Shown: one piece after another, positions 18,475 through 28,407 of the stretch | How the letters are laid out: the number at the start of each line of letters is the position of its first letter | How positions within the stretch are numbered: the stretch's first letter is position 1 | Notes under the pieces: model-generated | Databases searched by the model: none | What the model was told of the DNA's origin: nothing | What the model saw: the letters and a program-made list of their open reading frames with translations, nothing else | Translations under genes and position numbers: made by a program | From: Henriciella marina DSM 19595 | GTDB lineage: Bacteria > Pseudomonadota > Alphaproteobacteria > Caulobacterales > Hyphomonadaceae | Direction of reading: 5' to 3' | Length of the DNA: 64,000 bases | Assembly: GCF_000376805.1 (NCBI RefSeq) | Contig: NZ_AQXT01000002.1 | Location: 62,001 to 126,000, forward strand

Positions 18475-18888
18475 TTAGCCCATAGGGTGGGTTTCGATCA
18501 GTTCCTGATACTTCAGCCCCGCCTCGCGGTGGCGATGGGCTTTCTGATAGCGCGGGTCGCGCATCATGCGCAGCATGTGCTGACGCGACGGATAGTGGAC
18601 GACCAGGACGCGGTCCCACTCTTCCCCGCCGCCGATAAGATAGCCTGCGCCCGTACCACCATAGATCTGCTTCAAACCGATCTGCGGGTCATTGCCGAGC
18701 GCTACGAGACCTTCGCCATAACGGTTATACGCCTCCTCACCTGTGAGGCCCTCACTGACTTCCGGGTCGTCTGGGCCATATTCGGCTTTGTCCTTGAATT
18801 TCAGAAGGTTGATCATGACGATCGGGCCGTCATGCTCGTCCTTGGCAAAGCGGGTCATCTGTTCGGTATCGGGCTGCAAAGCTGGCAT
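18475..18888 (-). CDS. DUF1330 domain-containing protein
   Basis: A 137-residue cytosolic protein of the DUF1330 dimeric ferredoxin-like barrel group. Hallmarks are PIVMINLLKFKD near residue 22 and the C-terminal VVHYPSRQHMLRMMRDPRYQ. No catalytic function is established for the family. It stands between the phosphatase gene and the trehalose operon on the same strand. Confidence 0.85.
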   Translation of the reverse strand: MPALQPDTEQMTRFAKDEHDGPIVMINLLKFKDKAEYGPDDPEVSEGLTGEEAYNRYGEGLVALGNDPQIGLKQIYGGTGAGYLIGGGEEWDRVLVVHYPSRQHMLRMMRDPRYQKAHRHREAGLKYQELIETHPMG

Positions 18889-18937
18889 GATCGTGTCTCT
18901 CTCCCTTTTGGGAAAGACTGTCGCCGATCAGCGCGCT

Positions 18938-20707
18938 TCAGACAACCTCATCCCAGTCCCGGCTTAGCCTGTTGGCCGCATTGATGATGCCGACCATGGA
19001 ATAGGTCTGCGGGAAATTGCCCCACAGCTCGCCATTCTTGGTGTCGATGTCTTCAGACAGGAGGCCAAGCCGGGTGCGGTGGGCCAGAACGTCCTCGAAC
19101 ATGGCGCGGGCTTCCTCGATCCGGCCGATGCGCGCCAGGGCATCGATGTGCCAGAAGGTGCAGGCCGTGAAGGCTGTCTGCGGCATGCCGAAATCGTCTT
19201 CCACCTTGTAGCGGTAGACATGATACCCGTCGCGAAGCTCTTCATCCACGCGCTCGACCGTCTTGATGAAGCGCTCATCGCCCGCGTCGATAAAGCCGAT
19301 CTCGGCCATGAGCAGCACGGACGCGTCGAGCGCATCTTCGCCGAACGCGCCGGTAAAGGCCTGGCGCTTTTCATTCCAGGCAAGGTCGAGAATGCCGGTC
19401 CGCATTTCATCAGCCTTCGCGTTCCAGTAATTGGCCCGGTCCGGCATGGCGAGGAAGGTCGCAATCCGCGCAAGCCGGTCACACGCTGCCCAGCACATGA
19501 TGGCTGACGAGGTGTGGACATGCGCCTTGCCGCGAAACTCCCAGATGCCGGCATCTGGCGTGTTCCAGACCGCATAGGCCCGCTCGCCGACGCCTTCGAA
19601 ATGTTCGAACTCGATCTCGCCCGCTTTGGTGTGCAGCCGGTCATCGAAGAAAGCCTGACTCGCGCCGAGGACGACGTGGCCATAGACGTCATGCTGGATA
19701 TGTTCAGCCGCCTGATTGCCAAAGCGTACCGGTCCGTTGCCACGATAGCCGGGCAGGGCGCCCGCAAAGCTCTCGGTCAGATCATGCTCCAGCGCGATGC
19801 CATAGACCGGCTGGATATGCCCGCCCCGTGTGTGGGCGACGGTATTCCTGAGAAAGGCGAGATAATGCTCGAGCGTGCCGACCGCCGAAAGCCGGTTGAG
19901 CGCCGTCACCGTGAAATAGGCGTCCCGCAGCCAGCAGAACCGGTAGTCCCAGTTGCGCTCGGAGCCTGTATGTTCAGGGATAGACGTCGTCAGCGCCGCA
20001 ACGATGCCGCCCGTTTCCTCATAGACGCAGAGCTTCAGCGTGATGGCGGCGCGGATCACCGCGTCCTGCCAGTCTGGCGGCGTCGCAAGCCTGCGTGACC
20101 AGTTCATCCACTGGTCTGCCGTCCGCTCCAGCCACTCCAGCGCAACAACGCCGACCCGGTCCGACAGGCTTTCGTCCGGCCCCATCAGGAAGCTGACTTC
20201 CTCGTTCAGAACAAAGTCGCGGCCATCCATCACGTAAGAGACCGGCGCGTCCGTGGTGATCCGGAAGCCCGCATTCTCATCCAGGAATTTGATGTGGTTC
20301 ACGCCGCGCCGGGTGACCATGTTATACTCGCCGCGCTGGCTCTGGGCGAACAGGTCGACACGGATGCGCGGCATGCCCCGTAGCGGCGTGATCCGGCGCA
20401 CCATCGAAGCCGGGCGGAACATGCGGCCCTTGTCCACAAAGCGGGGACAGTAATCGGTAATCCGGATGGCTGAGCCGTCTTCGGCTTCCAGCTCGGTCTC
20501 GATGACGGCGGTGTTGCGCTGATAGCGTTGCGTACTCTTGCAATGGCCCTGCAGCGTGATTGCAAACTTGCCGCGCCCGCCCAGCAGGCTGTTGAAGACA
20601 GGCTCACCGTCAAAGCGCGGCAGGCACATCCAGACGCATTCGCCATGCTCGTCGATCAGGCCGGCAACCGTGCCATTGCCGATAATACCAAGTTCGAGAT
20701 TAGTCAT
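18938..20707 (-). CDS. Glycoside hydrolase family 15 protein (glucoamylase/trehalase-like)
   Basis: A 589-residue GH15 protein. The N-terminal supersandwich domain begins LELGIIGNGTVAGLIDEHG. The (alpha/alpha)6 barrel contains ERNWDYRFCWLRDAYFT near residue 265, the typical substrate-binding region, and the later catalytic-acid area FPQTYSMVGIINAANRL. It is cytosolic. It overlaps otsB by four bases (ATGA), so it belongs to the trehalose operon. Some GH15 enzymes in bacteria and archaea hydrolyse trehalose, so a role in trehalose turnover is a reasonable inference. Confidence 0.92.
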   Translation of the reverse strand: MTNLELGIIGNGTVAGLIDEHGECVWMCLPRFDGEPVFNSLLGGRGKFAITLQGHCKSTQRYQRNTAVIETELEAEDGSAIRITDYCPRFVDKGRMFRPASMVRRITPLRGMPRIRVDLFAQSQRGEYNMVTRRGVNHIKFLDENAGFRITTDAPVSYVMDGRDFVLNEEVSFLMGPDESLSDRVGVVALEWLERTADQWMNWSRRLATPPDWQDAVIRAAITLKLCVYEETGGIVAALTTSIPEHTGSERNWDYRFCWLRDAYFTVTALNRLSAVGTLEHYLAFLRNTVAHTRGGHIQPVYGIALEHDLTESFAGALPGYRGNGPVRFGNQAAEHIQHDVYGHVVLGASQAFFDDRLHTKAGEIEFEHFEGVGERAYAVWNTPDAGIWEFRGKAHVHTSSAIMCWAACDRLARIATFLAMPDRANYWNAKADEMRTGILDLAWNEKRQAFTGAFGEDALDASVLLMAEIGFIDAGDERFIKTVERVDEELRDGYHVYRYKVEDDFGMPQTAFTACTFWHIDALARIGRIEEARAMFEDVLAHRTRLGLLSEDIDTKNGELWGNFPQTYSMVGIINAANRLSRDWDEVV

Positions 20708-21432
20708 TTGCGCCCCTGACGCTTGATCCATTCTGCGACGGCTTCCGGGTCGTCCAGCCGGTATGTGGCGTGCGTCTCGCCGCTGCCCACCTTGATCGAC
20801 ACCCCGCCAAGCCGGTTGACGACATCAAAGGCATCCTCATCCGTTGTATCATCGCCGACCATGACGGGGATACGGTCTTCCAGTCCGGCAAGCTTCAGCA
20901 GCGTCTCGACCGCCTTGCCTTTGTTCGCGCGATCCGGCTTTGCCTCGAAGATCATCTTCCCGGCCTGCAATTTGTAGCCCTCGATGCCAGCCAGGCTCTC
21001 TTCAAGCCGCGCGCCGAGCAGCGGGCCGATATCAGGGTTCTGGCGATAGTGAAAGGCGATCACCTCGCCCTTGGCTTCGGCATGGACGCCGTCGAGGCCA
21101 TCAAGAGCCGCGTTCACGGCGGCCGTCAGTTCAACGGGCGCGTCACGTCGCGTCGCTTCCGGGGCGGTGCCCGGCGCGCAGATTTCCAGCCCGTGCGTAC
21201 CCGCGCGCCAGAAGATGTCCGGCACCCGCGAGGACAGGTCACGTATGTCGCGTCCGCTGATGATGATGACCGCGCCGGCCAGAAAGCCGTGCACATCAGC
21301 CAGCGCGCCGCCGACCCCATCAGGCAGGCGCACGGTGGCGGCGTCGTCCTGGATCGGGGCGAGCGTTCCGTCGAAGTCGAGAAACAGGACATGCCTGTCT
21401 GTCAGCTGGGGCAGGTTGGCAGTTGCCGTCAT
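20704..21432 (-). CDS. otsB: Trehalose-6-phosphate phosphatase
   Basis: A 242-residue HAD-family enzyme that dephosphorylates trehalose-6-phosphate to trehalose, an osmoprotectant. The nucleophile motif FLDFDGTLAPI places Asp19 and Asp21 in the active site. SGRD at about 59-62 and VGDDTTDEDAF near 190 complete the HAD set. The start codon overlaps the otsA stop as TGATG, so translation is coupled. Confidence 0.95.
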   Translation of the reverse strand: MTATANLPQLTDRHVLFLDFDGTLAPIQDDAATVRLPDGVGGALADVHGFLAGAVIIISGRDIRDLSSRVPDIFWRAGTHGLEICAPGTAPEATRRDAPVELTAAVNAALDGLDGVHAEAKGEVIAFHYRQNPDIGPLLGARLEESLAGIEGYKLQAGKMIFEAKPDRANKGKAVETLLKLAGLEDRIPVMVGDDTTDEDAFDVVNRLGGVSIKVGSGETHATYRLDDPEAVAEWIKRQGRK

Positions 21433-22802
21433 CAGGGCAGTTTAACATCCAGATCGTCGAGGAATTTCTGTCGCCACCAGGTAATATCCTGTTCAACGAC
21501 GGTCTTGCGCAGTTTCTCCCAGCGTTCCTGTCGCTCTTCAAGCGGCATTTCAAGCGCCCTGTAGATGGTTTCGGCGACATGATAGCCATCATGCGGATTG
21601 ACGATCAGCGTATCGGAGAGCTGCTCGGCGGCGCCTGCAAACTGCGACAGGATCAGGACGCCGGGATTGTCCGGGTCCTGCGCCATGACAAATTCCTTGG
21701 CGACAAGGTTCATGCCATCGCGCAGCGGCGTCACCAGACAGACCGCTGCGATCCGGTAGAGGCCTGCAAGCTCACGCCGGTCATAGGAGCGGGCAAGATA
21801 GCGAAGCGGGATCCAGTCGAGATCGCCATAATCGCCATTGATGCGCCCGGCGAGTTCATCGAGCTGGACGCGCAGATCCTGATATTCCTCGACCTTTGAC
21901 CGGGATGGCGGCGCGATCTGCGTGACCGAGACACGCCCGCGTGTCGACGGGAAGTGGTCGAACATCTTGCCGACCGCCTCAAACCGTTCCGGCAGCCCCT
22001 TGGAATAGTCCATCCGGTCGACGCCGAGCACGAGCTTGCGTCCGCCAAGAAATTTGCCAATCCGCGTTGCCGCTGTCTGGGCCCGCTGGCTGACCGCCAT
22101 CTTGGCGAAATTCTCGGCCTCGATGCCGATCGGATAGGCGTTTGCCCTGATCCGGCGGCCATCGACGGCGATCCAGCCATCGCCCTCATCGCTCGCGTCG
22201 CAATAGCGCACCAGGAACTGGACGAAGTTCGACCGGTCATTCTCTGACTGAAAGCCCAGCACATCGAACTCGCACATGGCGCGCGCAATCTGCTCATGCT
22301 CTGGCAGGGCGCGGAACACTTCCGGTGAAGGAAACGGGATATGCAGGAAAAAGCCGATCGGGCCTTTCCATCCGCCCTTGCGCAGGAAGTCCCCCATCAG
22401 CAGGAAGTGATAATCATGCACCCAGACGCTGTCGCCGTCTTCAAGGTGCGGGACGACCATGTCGGCAATCCGTTTGTTGACCCTTTCATAGGCCTCGAAA
22501 TCGGTATCGCCGAAATGGGCGAGGTCCACCCGGTAGTGGAAGACCGGCCAGATGACGCGGTTGGCATATTGCAGATAGAAGCCGTCGTGTTCGGCTTCGG
22601 TAAAATCGGTGACGACGAAATCGACGCCCTCATCGGTGATGTGCTCTGGCGGGCCGGGCTCACCCTTCACGACGTTCCCGGACCAGCCGAACCACATGCC
22701 CCCGGTGGCAGTCAGCGATTCCCAGACCGCAACAGCAAGGCCGCCCGCGCGGGCGCTTGGGTCTGCGGCAGTCCGGTTGGAAATGGCGATCAGTCGGCCC
22801 AT
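21432..22802 (-). CDS. otsA: Trehalose-6-phosphate synthase (GT20)
   Basis: A 456-residue GT-B glycosyltransferase that joins UDP-glucose and glucose-6-phosphate into trehalose-6-phosphate. Features include the N-terminal SNRTA and AGGLAVAV loop, [31 protein letters not shown] in the centre, and the C-terminal [18 protein letters not shown]. It is first in the otsA-otsB-GH15 operon. The 113 bases upstream should contain the promoter. Confidence 0.96.
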   Translation of the reverse strand: MGRLIAISNRTAADPSARAGGLAVAVWESLTATGGMWFGWSGNVVKGEPGPPEHITDEGVDFVVTDFTEAEHDGFYLQYANRVIWPVFHYRVDLAHFGDTDFEAYERVNKRIADMVVPHLEDGDSVWVHDYHFLLMGDFLRKGGWKGPIGFFLHIPFPSPEVFRALPEHEQIARAMCEFDVLGFQSENDRSNFVQFLVRYCDASDEGDGWIAVDGRRIRANAYPIGIEAENFAKMAVSQRAQTAATRIGKFLGGRKLVLGVDRMDYSKGLPERFEAVGKMFDHFPSTRGRVSVTQIAPPSRSKVEEYQDLRVQLDELAGRINGDYGDLDWIPLRYLARSYDRRELAGLYRIAAVCLVTPLRDGMNLVAKEFVMAQDPDNPGVLILSQFAGAAEQLSDTLIVNPHDGYHVAETIYRALEMPLEERQERWEKLRKTVVEQDITWWRQKFLDDLDVKLP

Positions 22803-22915
22803 GCGAAACCCTTCCTACTTGAAAATGAAGATGCCGCAGGAAGAAAGCGCATCAACCCCAATGGTTCGATTTCACGTCACTTTTAGCGCAGCCGCCCCCC
22901 GCTTGCCCACTTCGC

Positions 22916-25162
22916 TTACTCTTTGAGCTGCCGGTTCAGGAAAGCCATCCGCGTCTTCATCAGATGGGTCTGCAGCGCCTCTCCGCGAATGCCGTGGCGT
23001 TGCCCCGGATAGGTCATCAGGTCGAACACGATGCCCTTTTGCTGCATCTCGGCCATCAGACGGGTCGTATTGTCGAAGGTGACATTATCGTCCGCCATGC
23101 CATGCACCAGAAGGAGGTCTGGCAGCGCGGTCTCGAGCCGGTCGAGGTGATAGAAAACGGATGACTTGTCATAGCCGTCCGGATTGTCTTCGGGCGTGTC
23201 CATATAGCGCTCGGTATAGAAGGTATCATAGAGCGACCAGTCGGTGACCGGCGCGCCAGCGACGGCGGCGACGAAGGTGCCTTCCGGTGCCTGCAGGATC
23301 GTCATCAGCGTCATGTAGCCACCATAGGACCAGCCCTGGATGGCGACGCGGTCAGGGTCGACAAAGGGCTGTGATTTCAGCCAGTCCACGCCGACCAGCT
23401 GGTCGCGCACTTCCGGCCCGCCGGTCTGGCGATAGATGACGTCTTCAAACGCCTTGCCCCGGTTTGCCATGCCGCGATTGTCCAGCCGGAACACCACATA
23501 GCCCTGACGTACCAGATACTGGTCCGACAGGCTCTCCCAGTCGCGGTCCACGGTCTGGACATGCGGGCCGCCATAGACCTCGACAATGGCCGGATAGGTC
23601 CTCGAGGCGTCGAAATCGGCAGGCTTCAGGATGGAATAGTAAAGCGTCTGGCCATCCTCGGCCTCCAGCGTGCCGAACTCAGGCTCGGCGTGGGCACCGA
23701 GATACTGGAAATAGGGGTGGCTCTCATTCAACGCGTTCTCTTCGACCCAGGCGATCAGGTCGCCGCCAGCCGTATAGAGGCCCGTCTGCGGCGGCTGGTT
23801 CGGGGCTGAAGAAGTAGCGACAAAAGACTGCCCGTCTGGTGCCATACTCACCGACCACGACTTGCCGGCTTCCGTGATGCGCGTCGGCTCGCCGCCGCCG
23901 AGCGGGACAGAATAAAGATGCTGCTCCAGCGGCGTGTCGGCATAGCCGGCGAAATAGGCAAGTCCATTCTCTTGATCCACGGTCTTCAGGCTTTCGACAG
24001 CCCAGTCACCGCTTGTCAGGAAACGCAGCTCGCTTGCATTGCTGCCCTTCGGCGCGATGGCGAGATGACGATAGCCGGTCTCTTCGGTGGTCAGCAGGAC
24101 GCCTTCATCCATCTCGACAAAATCATTGGAAAGATTGATCCACTTGTCCTGGTTTTCCGTCAGCGGTGACGACACCTGCCAGGGCGCACCTTCGGCGCGG
24201 TTATAGCGGATCTCTGTCTGGTCGCGGTTCACCGTCTGGAACCAGAGGCTGTCGCCAGTCCAGTTGACGCGAGCCAGATAGGTGTCGGGCCCGACGCTTG
24301 TGAGGCTCGTATCCTCACCATTATCCAGATTGTGCACGAACAGCTCGACCAGCGCATTCTTGGTCCCCGCACGCGGATAGCGCTGGTCGATGACCGTGGT
24401 TTCCTCAGCCTTGATGTCGAAGCGCTCGATGATGTCGACCGTGCTTTCATCGACTTTGGTGAAGGCGATGTGGCGCTCATCTGGGCTCCACCAATACCCA
24501 GTGTACCGGCTCATTTCTTCCTGCGCGACGAACTCGGCGACGCCATAGGAGATGGCATTGCCCGGCTCGGCGTCGGGCGTGATCTGGCGTTCCTCACCTG
24601 TTGCAAGCTCGATCACGAAGACGGCGCCGTCTCGCACGAAACTGACGAAGTTGCCGCCCGGCGAGACGCGGGCGTCATATTCGAAGGCATCTGTCTCGGT
24701 GAGCTGGCGCGGTTCGGCGCCCGTTTCCGTCAGCGAGACAAGATGAAGGTTCCCGCCGAGCGGCACCAGGATCGTATCTGCCGTGCCCCAGTCATAGCTG
24801 ACAATGCCCTTGCGTCCTGCAATACGCTTGCGCTCACGCAGCGCCTTTTCCTCTTCAGAAAGCTCGACCTCTTCAGGCTCCAATAGGGTCGAGTCGACAA
24901 GCATGCTCTGCTCGCCCGTCTCCACGTCGAACTGCCAGAGATCATAGCGGCTGGAGTCTGCTTCGCGCGCCTTCAGGAAAGTCACCCGCGTTCCGTCAGG
25001 CGAATATTTCACGCCCGTCGGCGATGGGCCGTTCAGCGAGGGGGACGCGTAGAGGCGCTCGATGGTCAGCTCTTTTGAGGGCAAATCGGGTGGCTCCTGC
25101 GCGACAAGGTTTCCAGGGCACGCTACCAGGAGCGCTATAAGTTTCAGAACACGAAGCTTCAT
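22916..25162 (-). CDS. Dipeptidyl-peptidase IV family (S9) serine peptidase, exported
   Basis: A 748-residue periplasmic protein with a signal peptide (cleavage near LVA-QEP). The eight-bladed propeller spans about 50-480 and the alpha/beta-hydrolase domain about 490-748. The catalytic serine lies in GWSYGGYMT, the aspartate in HGMADDNVTF and the histidine in GQRHGIRG. EFVAQEEMSRYTGYWW carries the paired-glutamate motif that binds the substrate N-terminus in DPP IV. It probably trims X-Pro or X-Ala dipeptides from oligopeptides. Confidence 0.94.
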   Translation of the reverse strand: MKLRVLKLIALLVACPGNLVAQEPPDLPSKELTIERLYASPSLNGPSPTGVKYSPDGTRVTFLKAREADSSRYDLWQFDVETGEQSMLVDSTLLEPEEVELSEEEKALRERKRIAGRKGIVSYDWGTADTILVPLGGNLHLVSLTETGAEPRQLTETDAFEYDARVSPGGNFVSFVRDGAVFVIELATGEERQITPDAEPGNAISYGVAEFVAQEEMSRYTGYWWSPDERHIAFTKVDESTVDIIERFDIKAEETTVIDQRYPRAGTKNALVELFVHNLDNGEDTSLTSVGPDTYLARVNWTGDSLWFQTVNRDQTEIRYNRAEGAPWQVSSPLTENQDKWINLSNDFVEMDEGVLLTTEETGYRHLAIAPKGSNASELRFLTSGDWAVESLKTVDQENGLAYFAGYADTPLEQHLYSVPLGGGEPTRITEAGKSWSVSMAPDGQSFVATSSAPNQPPQTGLYTAGGDLIAWVEENALNESHPYFQYLGAHAEPEFGTLEAEDGQTLYYSILKPADFDASRTYPAIVEVYGGPHVQTVDRDWESLSDQYLVRQGYVVFRLDNRGMANRGKAFEDVIYRQTGGPEVRDQLVGVDWLKSQPFVDPDRVAIQGWSYGGYMTLMTILQAPEGTFVAAVAGAPVTDWSLYDTFYTERYMDTPEDNPDGYDKSSVFYHLDRLETALPDLLLVHGMADDNVTFDNTTRLMAEMQQKGIVFDLMTYPGQRHGIRGEALQTHLMKTRMAFLNRQLKE

Positions 25163-25464
25163 GCCAATCCCGTAGACGCGCGCATTCTAGCAATCAAGCC
25201 GGTCGGCGCTCCCCCGAAAGTTGGCGTGATACGGAAGGCTTTCTCGTCTCCACGCTTATCTCAGGTCTTGAGGCGATAGCAGCTGGCTAAATCGTAAAGG
25301 CTCGAACCCAAGCAGACGCTGCTGGTCACCGGCAGCGTATTTTTGGCGAAAGAAAACGACTGCAGCAGGGCGATGCGCTCACCTTCCACCTTGATCTTGA
25401 GGGGGGGCAACGCCTACATCGGCGGCTTCTACACATTTCCTAATCCAGCGAGCGTTCCCACCCC
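25163..25464. other. Intergenic region between divergent S9 peptidase and ettA
   Basis: About 302 bases between divergent genes, so it should hold both promoters. One short frame (25343-25723) crosses into ettA in another phase and has no family features. I see a G-rich run near 25400 but no convincing hairpin, operator palindrome or -35/-10 pair. Confidence 0.5.
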
Positions 25465-27132
25465 ATGGCCGGTCAACAATACGTCTTTAATATGCAGGGC
25501 CTGTCCAAGACCTATCCGGGCGGCAAGAAGGTGTTCGAGAACATCCACCTGTCCTTCCTGCCGGATGCGAAGATCGGCGTGGTCGGCGTCAACGGCTCTG
25601 GTAAGTCGACCCTGCTGCGCATCATGGCGGGCGAGGATACGGAATTTAATGGCGAGGCCAATGCCGCGCCGGGCGCCAAGGTTGGCTACCTCCCGCAGGA
25701 GCCGAAGCTCGATGAGAGCATGACGGTGTTTGAAAATATCGCCAGCCAGTGCCCTGAAAAACAGCTCGTCGACAAGTTCAACGAGATCTCGATGAAGCTC
25801 GGCGAGGAGTACACCGACGAGCTGATGGAAGAGATGACCGCCATGCAGGAGCAGGTGGACAGCGCTGACGCCTGGGACATCGATTCCAAGATCGAGATGG
25901 CCATGGTCGCGCTTGGCTGTCCTGAGGGCGACGCCGCAGTCGACAAGCTCTCCGGCGGTGAAATCCGCCGCGTCGCGATCTGCCAGCTGCTTCTCTCAAA
26001 GCCTGACATGATCCTGATGGATGAGCCGACCAACCATCTCGACGCCGAGACTGTGGCATGGCTGCAGAACTATCTGATCAACTTCCCCGGCTGCGTGATC
26101 CTCGTCACCCACGACCGGTATTTCCTCGACAAGATCACCGACTGGATCCTCGAAATCGACCGTGGCCGCGGCAATCCTTACAAGGGCAACTATTCCGACT
26201 GGGTCGAACAGAAGGCCAAGCGGATGGAGCAGGAAGCCCGTGAGGACGCTGGCAAGAAGCGCACCCTGGCGAAAGAACTCGAATGGGTTCGCGCCGGCGC
26301 CAAAGCCCGCCAGACCAAATCCAAGGCGCGTATCCAGTCCTATGAAGAGCGCGCCGCAGAGGCAGAGCGCGAGACCGTCTCGCATGCCCAGATCCGTATT
26401 CCGCCCGGCCCGCGTCTCGGCAATATCGTCATCGAGGCCGAAGACCTCCGCAAGGCGTTTGGCAACAATCTCCTGATTGATGACCTTTCCTTCAAACTGC
26501 CCCCCGGCGGCATCGTCGGTGTGATCGGTCCGAACGGCGCGGGTAAGTCCACCCTGTTCAAGATGATCCTTGGTCTGGAAGAGCCGGACACTGGTTCGAT
26601 CCGCGTCGGCGACACGGTCAAGCTCGGCTATGTCGACCAGAGCCGTGACAAGCTCGATGACAAGAAGAACGTCTGGGAAGAGATTTCCGACGGCCTCGAC
26701 GTGATCAATCTCGGCGGCGTCGAAGTCAGCTCGCGTGCCTATACCGGCGCGTTCAACTTCAAGGGTTCAGACCAGCAGAAGAAGGTTGGCCAGCTCTCAG
26801 GCGGTGAGCGTAACCGCGTCCACCTCGCCAAGATGCTGCGGCAGGGTTCTAACTGCCTCCTCCTCGATGAGCCGACCAACGATCTCGACGTTGAAACCCT
26901 GCAGGCCCTCGAAGAAGGCCTTGATGGCTTCCCCGGTTCTGTCGTGGTGATCTCGCACGATCGCTGGTTCCTCGACCGCATGGCGACCCACATCCTCGCC
27001 TTCGAGGGCGACAGCCATGTTGAATGGTTCGAAGGCGACTTCTCTTCCTATCTCGAAGACAAGAAACGCCGCCTCGGCGCCGATGCAGTCGAGCCGAAGA
27101 AGCTCAAGTTCAAGAAGTTCTCGCGGGACTAG
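25465..27132 (+). CDS. ettA: Energy-dependent translational throttle protein EttA (ABC-F)
   Basis: A 555-residue soluble ABC-F ATPase, the same length as E. coli EttA. Two ATPase domains carry Walker A NGSGKST and NGAGKST, ABC signatures LSGGEIRR and LSGGERNR, and Walker B LMDEPTNHLD and LLDEPTNDLD. The inter-domain linker that contacts the ribosomal P-site tRNA is present, with YKGNYSDWVEQK and IPPGPRLGN. It binds the ribosomal E site and gates translation according to ATP/ADP levels. No strong Shine-Dalgarno is visible. Confidence 0.96.
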   Translation: MAGQQYVFNMQGLSKTYPGGKKVFENIHLSFLPDAKIGVVGVNGSGKSTLLRIMAGEDTEFNGEANAAPGAKVGYLPQEPKLDESMTVFENIASQCPEKQLVDKFNEISMKLGEEYTDELMEEMTAMQEQVDSADAWDIDSKIEMAMVALGCPEGDAAVDKLSGGEIRRVAICQLLLSKPDMILMDEPTNHLDAETVAWLQNYLINFPGCVILVTHDRYFLDKITDWILEIDRGRGNPYKGNYSDWVEQKAKRMEQEAREDAGKKRTLAKELEWVRAGAKARQTKSKARIQSYEERAAEAERETVSHAQIRIPPGPRLGNIVIEAEDLRKAFGNNLLIDDLSFKLPPGGIVGVIGPNGAGKSTLFKMILGLEEPDTGSIRVGDTVKLGYVDQSRDKLDDKKNVWEEISDGLDVINLGGVEVSSRAYTGAFNFKGSDQQKKVGQLSGGERNRVHLAKMLRQGSNCLLLDEPTNDLDVETLQALEEGLDGFPGSVVVISHDRWFLDRMATHILAFEGDSHVEWFEGDFSSYLEDKKRRLGADAVEPKKLKFKKFSRD

Positions 27133-27147
27133 ACCTCTATTTATGAA

Positions 27148-27169
27148 GGCGTCGCCTCCGGGCGGCGCC
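27148..27169 (+). terminator. Possible hairpin after ettA
   Basis: A nine-pair stem (GGCGTCGCC with GGCGGCGCC, one G-T wobble) and a TCCG loop, 15 bases after the ettA stop. No clear T-tract follows, so it is only a weak candidate for an intrinsic terminator. Confidence 0.35.
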
Positions 27170-27215
27170 GACGTGGTTTATTGAAAATTGGTGGCTGGCC
27201 TGCCAGTTAGTCCGT

Positions 27216-27983
27216 ATGCGTAATGTAACCTCTCATATTCTGCCTGCGGCGATTGCCGCGCTTGTCTTTGCCGTGCTGGCCGTCGCCGTGGCGAATGAGG
27301 CCATGCTGGTGGGCGTGGATGCTGCGATCAGTGATGGTGTCCAGGCCCTGCGTAGCCCGGCGACTGACTGGATCGTCGTTTTCGTGACGCTTCTGGGGGA
27401 CGCGACCTCTCTTACGTTTATCGCGATTAGCGTCGTTATTGCCCTCTTGCTGCGGCGGGCCTGGTGGGCGGCGGCCTTCAGTGCATTCGCGTTCATCACC
27501 ACCCCCATTATCGTCAAACTCATCAAGAGCTTCATCGCGCGCGACCGGCCAACGGCCGACCTTTATGCCGGTGTGGAGAGCTTCAGCTTTCCGTCCGGCC
27601 ATATGACGAACTCGACCGTCATCTATGGGGCGCTGGCCATCTTCGCGGCGCATGCGCTGACCGGAATCTGGCAGAAGGCGACTGTCGCGGGCTTCATCCT
27701 GCTGATCGCGCTGATCGGTTTCTCCCGCGTCTATCTTGGGGCCCACTGGCCGACCGACGTGATCGGTGCTGTCCTGCTGGCGAGTGTGATGCTGTTCCTC
27801 GTGGCCTGGGGGTTTGACCAGCTGCCGGGCGAGGGCCGGTTTGCGAGGCCATTTACGCTTGTCATGGTCGTCATGCTGGCGGTCTGGGGCGTCTATGGCT
27901 TTATCACGCTTGAGGTCGCCCTCGATATGTATGCTCTGGATGTGACCCCTGAGGGGACCATCGAGGTTGAGCCGGCCGAGTAG
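27216..27983 (+). CDS. PAP2-family membrane phosphatase
   Basis: A 255-residue inner-membrane protein with about six helices and the three PAP2 phosphatase motifs: KSFIARDRP near 105, FPSGH near 123 and SRVYLGAHWPTD near 170. The family dephosphorylates lipid phosphates such as phosphatidate, phosphatidylglycerophosphate or undecaprenyl diphosphate on the periplasmic face. The substrate cannot be settled from sequence. It ends 12 bases before a convergent gene. Confidence 0.92.
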   Translation: MRNVTSHILPAAIAALVFAVLAVAVANEAMLVGVDAAISDGVQALRSPATDWIVVFVTLLGDATSLTFIAISVVIALLLRRAWWAAAFSAFAFITTPIIVKLIKSFIARDRPTADLYAGVESFSFPSGHMTNSTVIYGALAIFAAHALTGIWQKATVAGFILLIALIGFSRVYLGAHWPTDVIGAVLLASVMLFLVAWGFDQLPGEGRFARPFTLVMVVMLAVWGVYGFITLEVALDMYALDVTPEGTIEVEPAE

Positions 27984-27995
27984 GGCCCAGCCGGT

Positions 27996-28367
27996 CTAGT
28001 CGCCGCGCCGGAAGGGTGATGTTACCACAATCTGCCTGGTGTCTTCGCGTTCAGCAGGGGCAGGCGAGGCGCCTGCCAGCTCATCATTCCCGACCTCCGA
28101 CAGGAAGCCTTCACTGCGCGCATACACCGACGCAGACGGGGCAGGGCTGGCGGCGATCTCGTCGCGCGGGACAATTTCAAAACCGAGCCAGCCGAGCAGG
28201 AAGTAGAAGCCAACACCCGTTATAACCGCGGTCACGACGATGCGGATTATAAATTTGAGGAAGGCACCGGAAAAGGCCGAGACAACCAGCGCGCTGATGA
28301 CGCCGCCGCCAAGGCCTGCGCCAGAGGCGACCGCTGCAAGATCGAAAAGCTCGTTGAACCAGTTCAT
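27996..28367 (-). CDS. Small membrane protein of unknown function
   Basis: A 123-residue protein with two hydrophobic segments (about 14-34 and 39-63) and a hydrophilic, acidic C-terminal tail ending IVVTSPFRRGD. I recognise no family. It is on the same strand as the VOC gene 40 bases upstream, so co-transcription is plausible. Confidence 0.6.
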   Translation of the reverse strand: MNWFNELFDLAAVASGAGLGGGVISALVVSAFSGAFLKFIIRIVVTAVITGVGFYFLLGWLGFEIVPRDEIAASPAPSASVYARSEGFLSEVGNDELAGASPAPAEREDTRQIVVTSPFRRGD

Positions 28368-28407
28368 GTGGTGTCTCCCCCCAGGGTGTCAGATCTGGCG
28401 GAGACCG

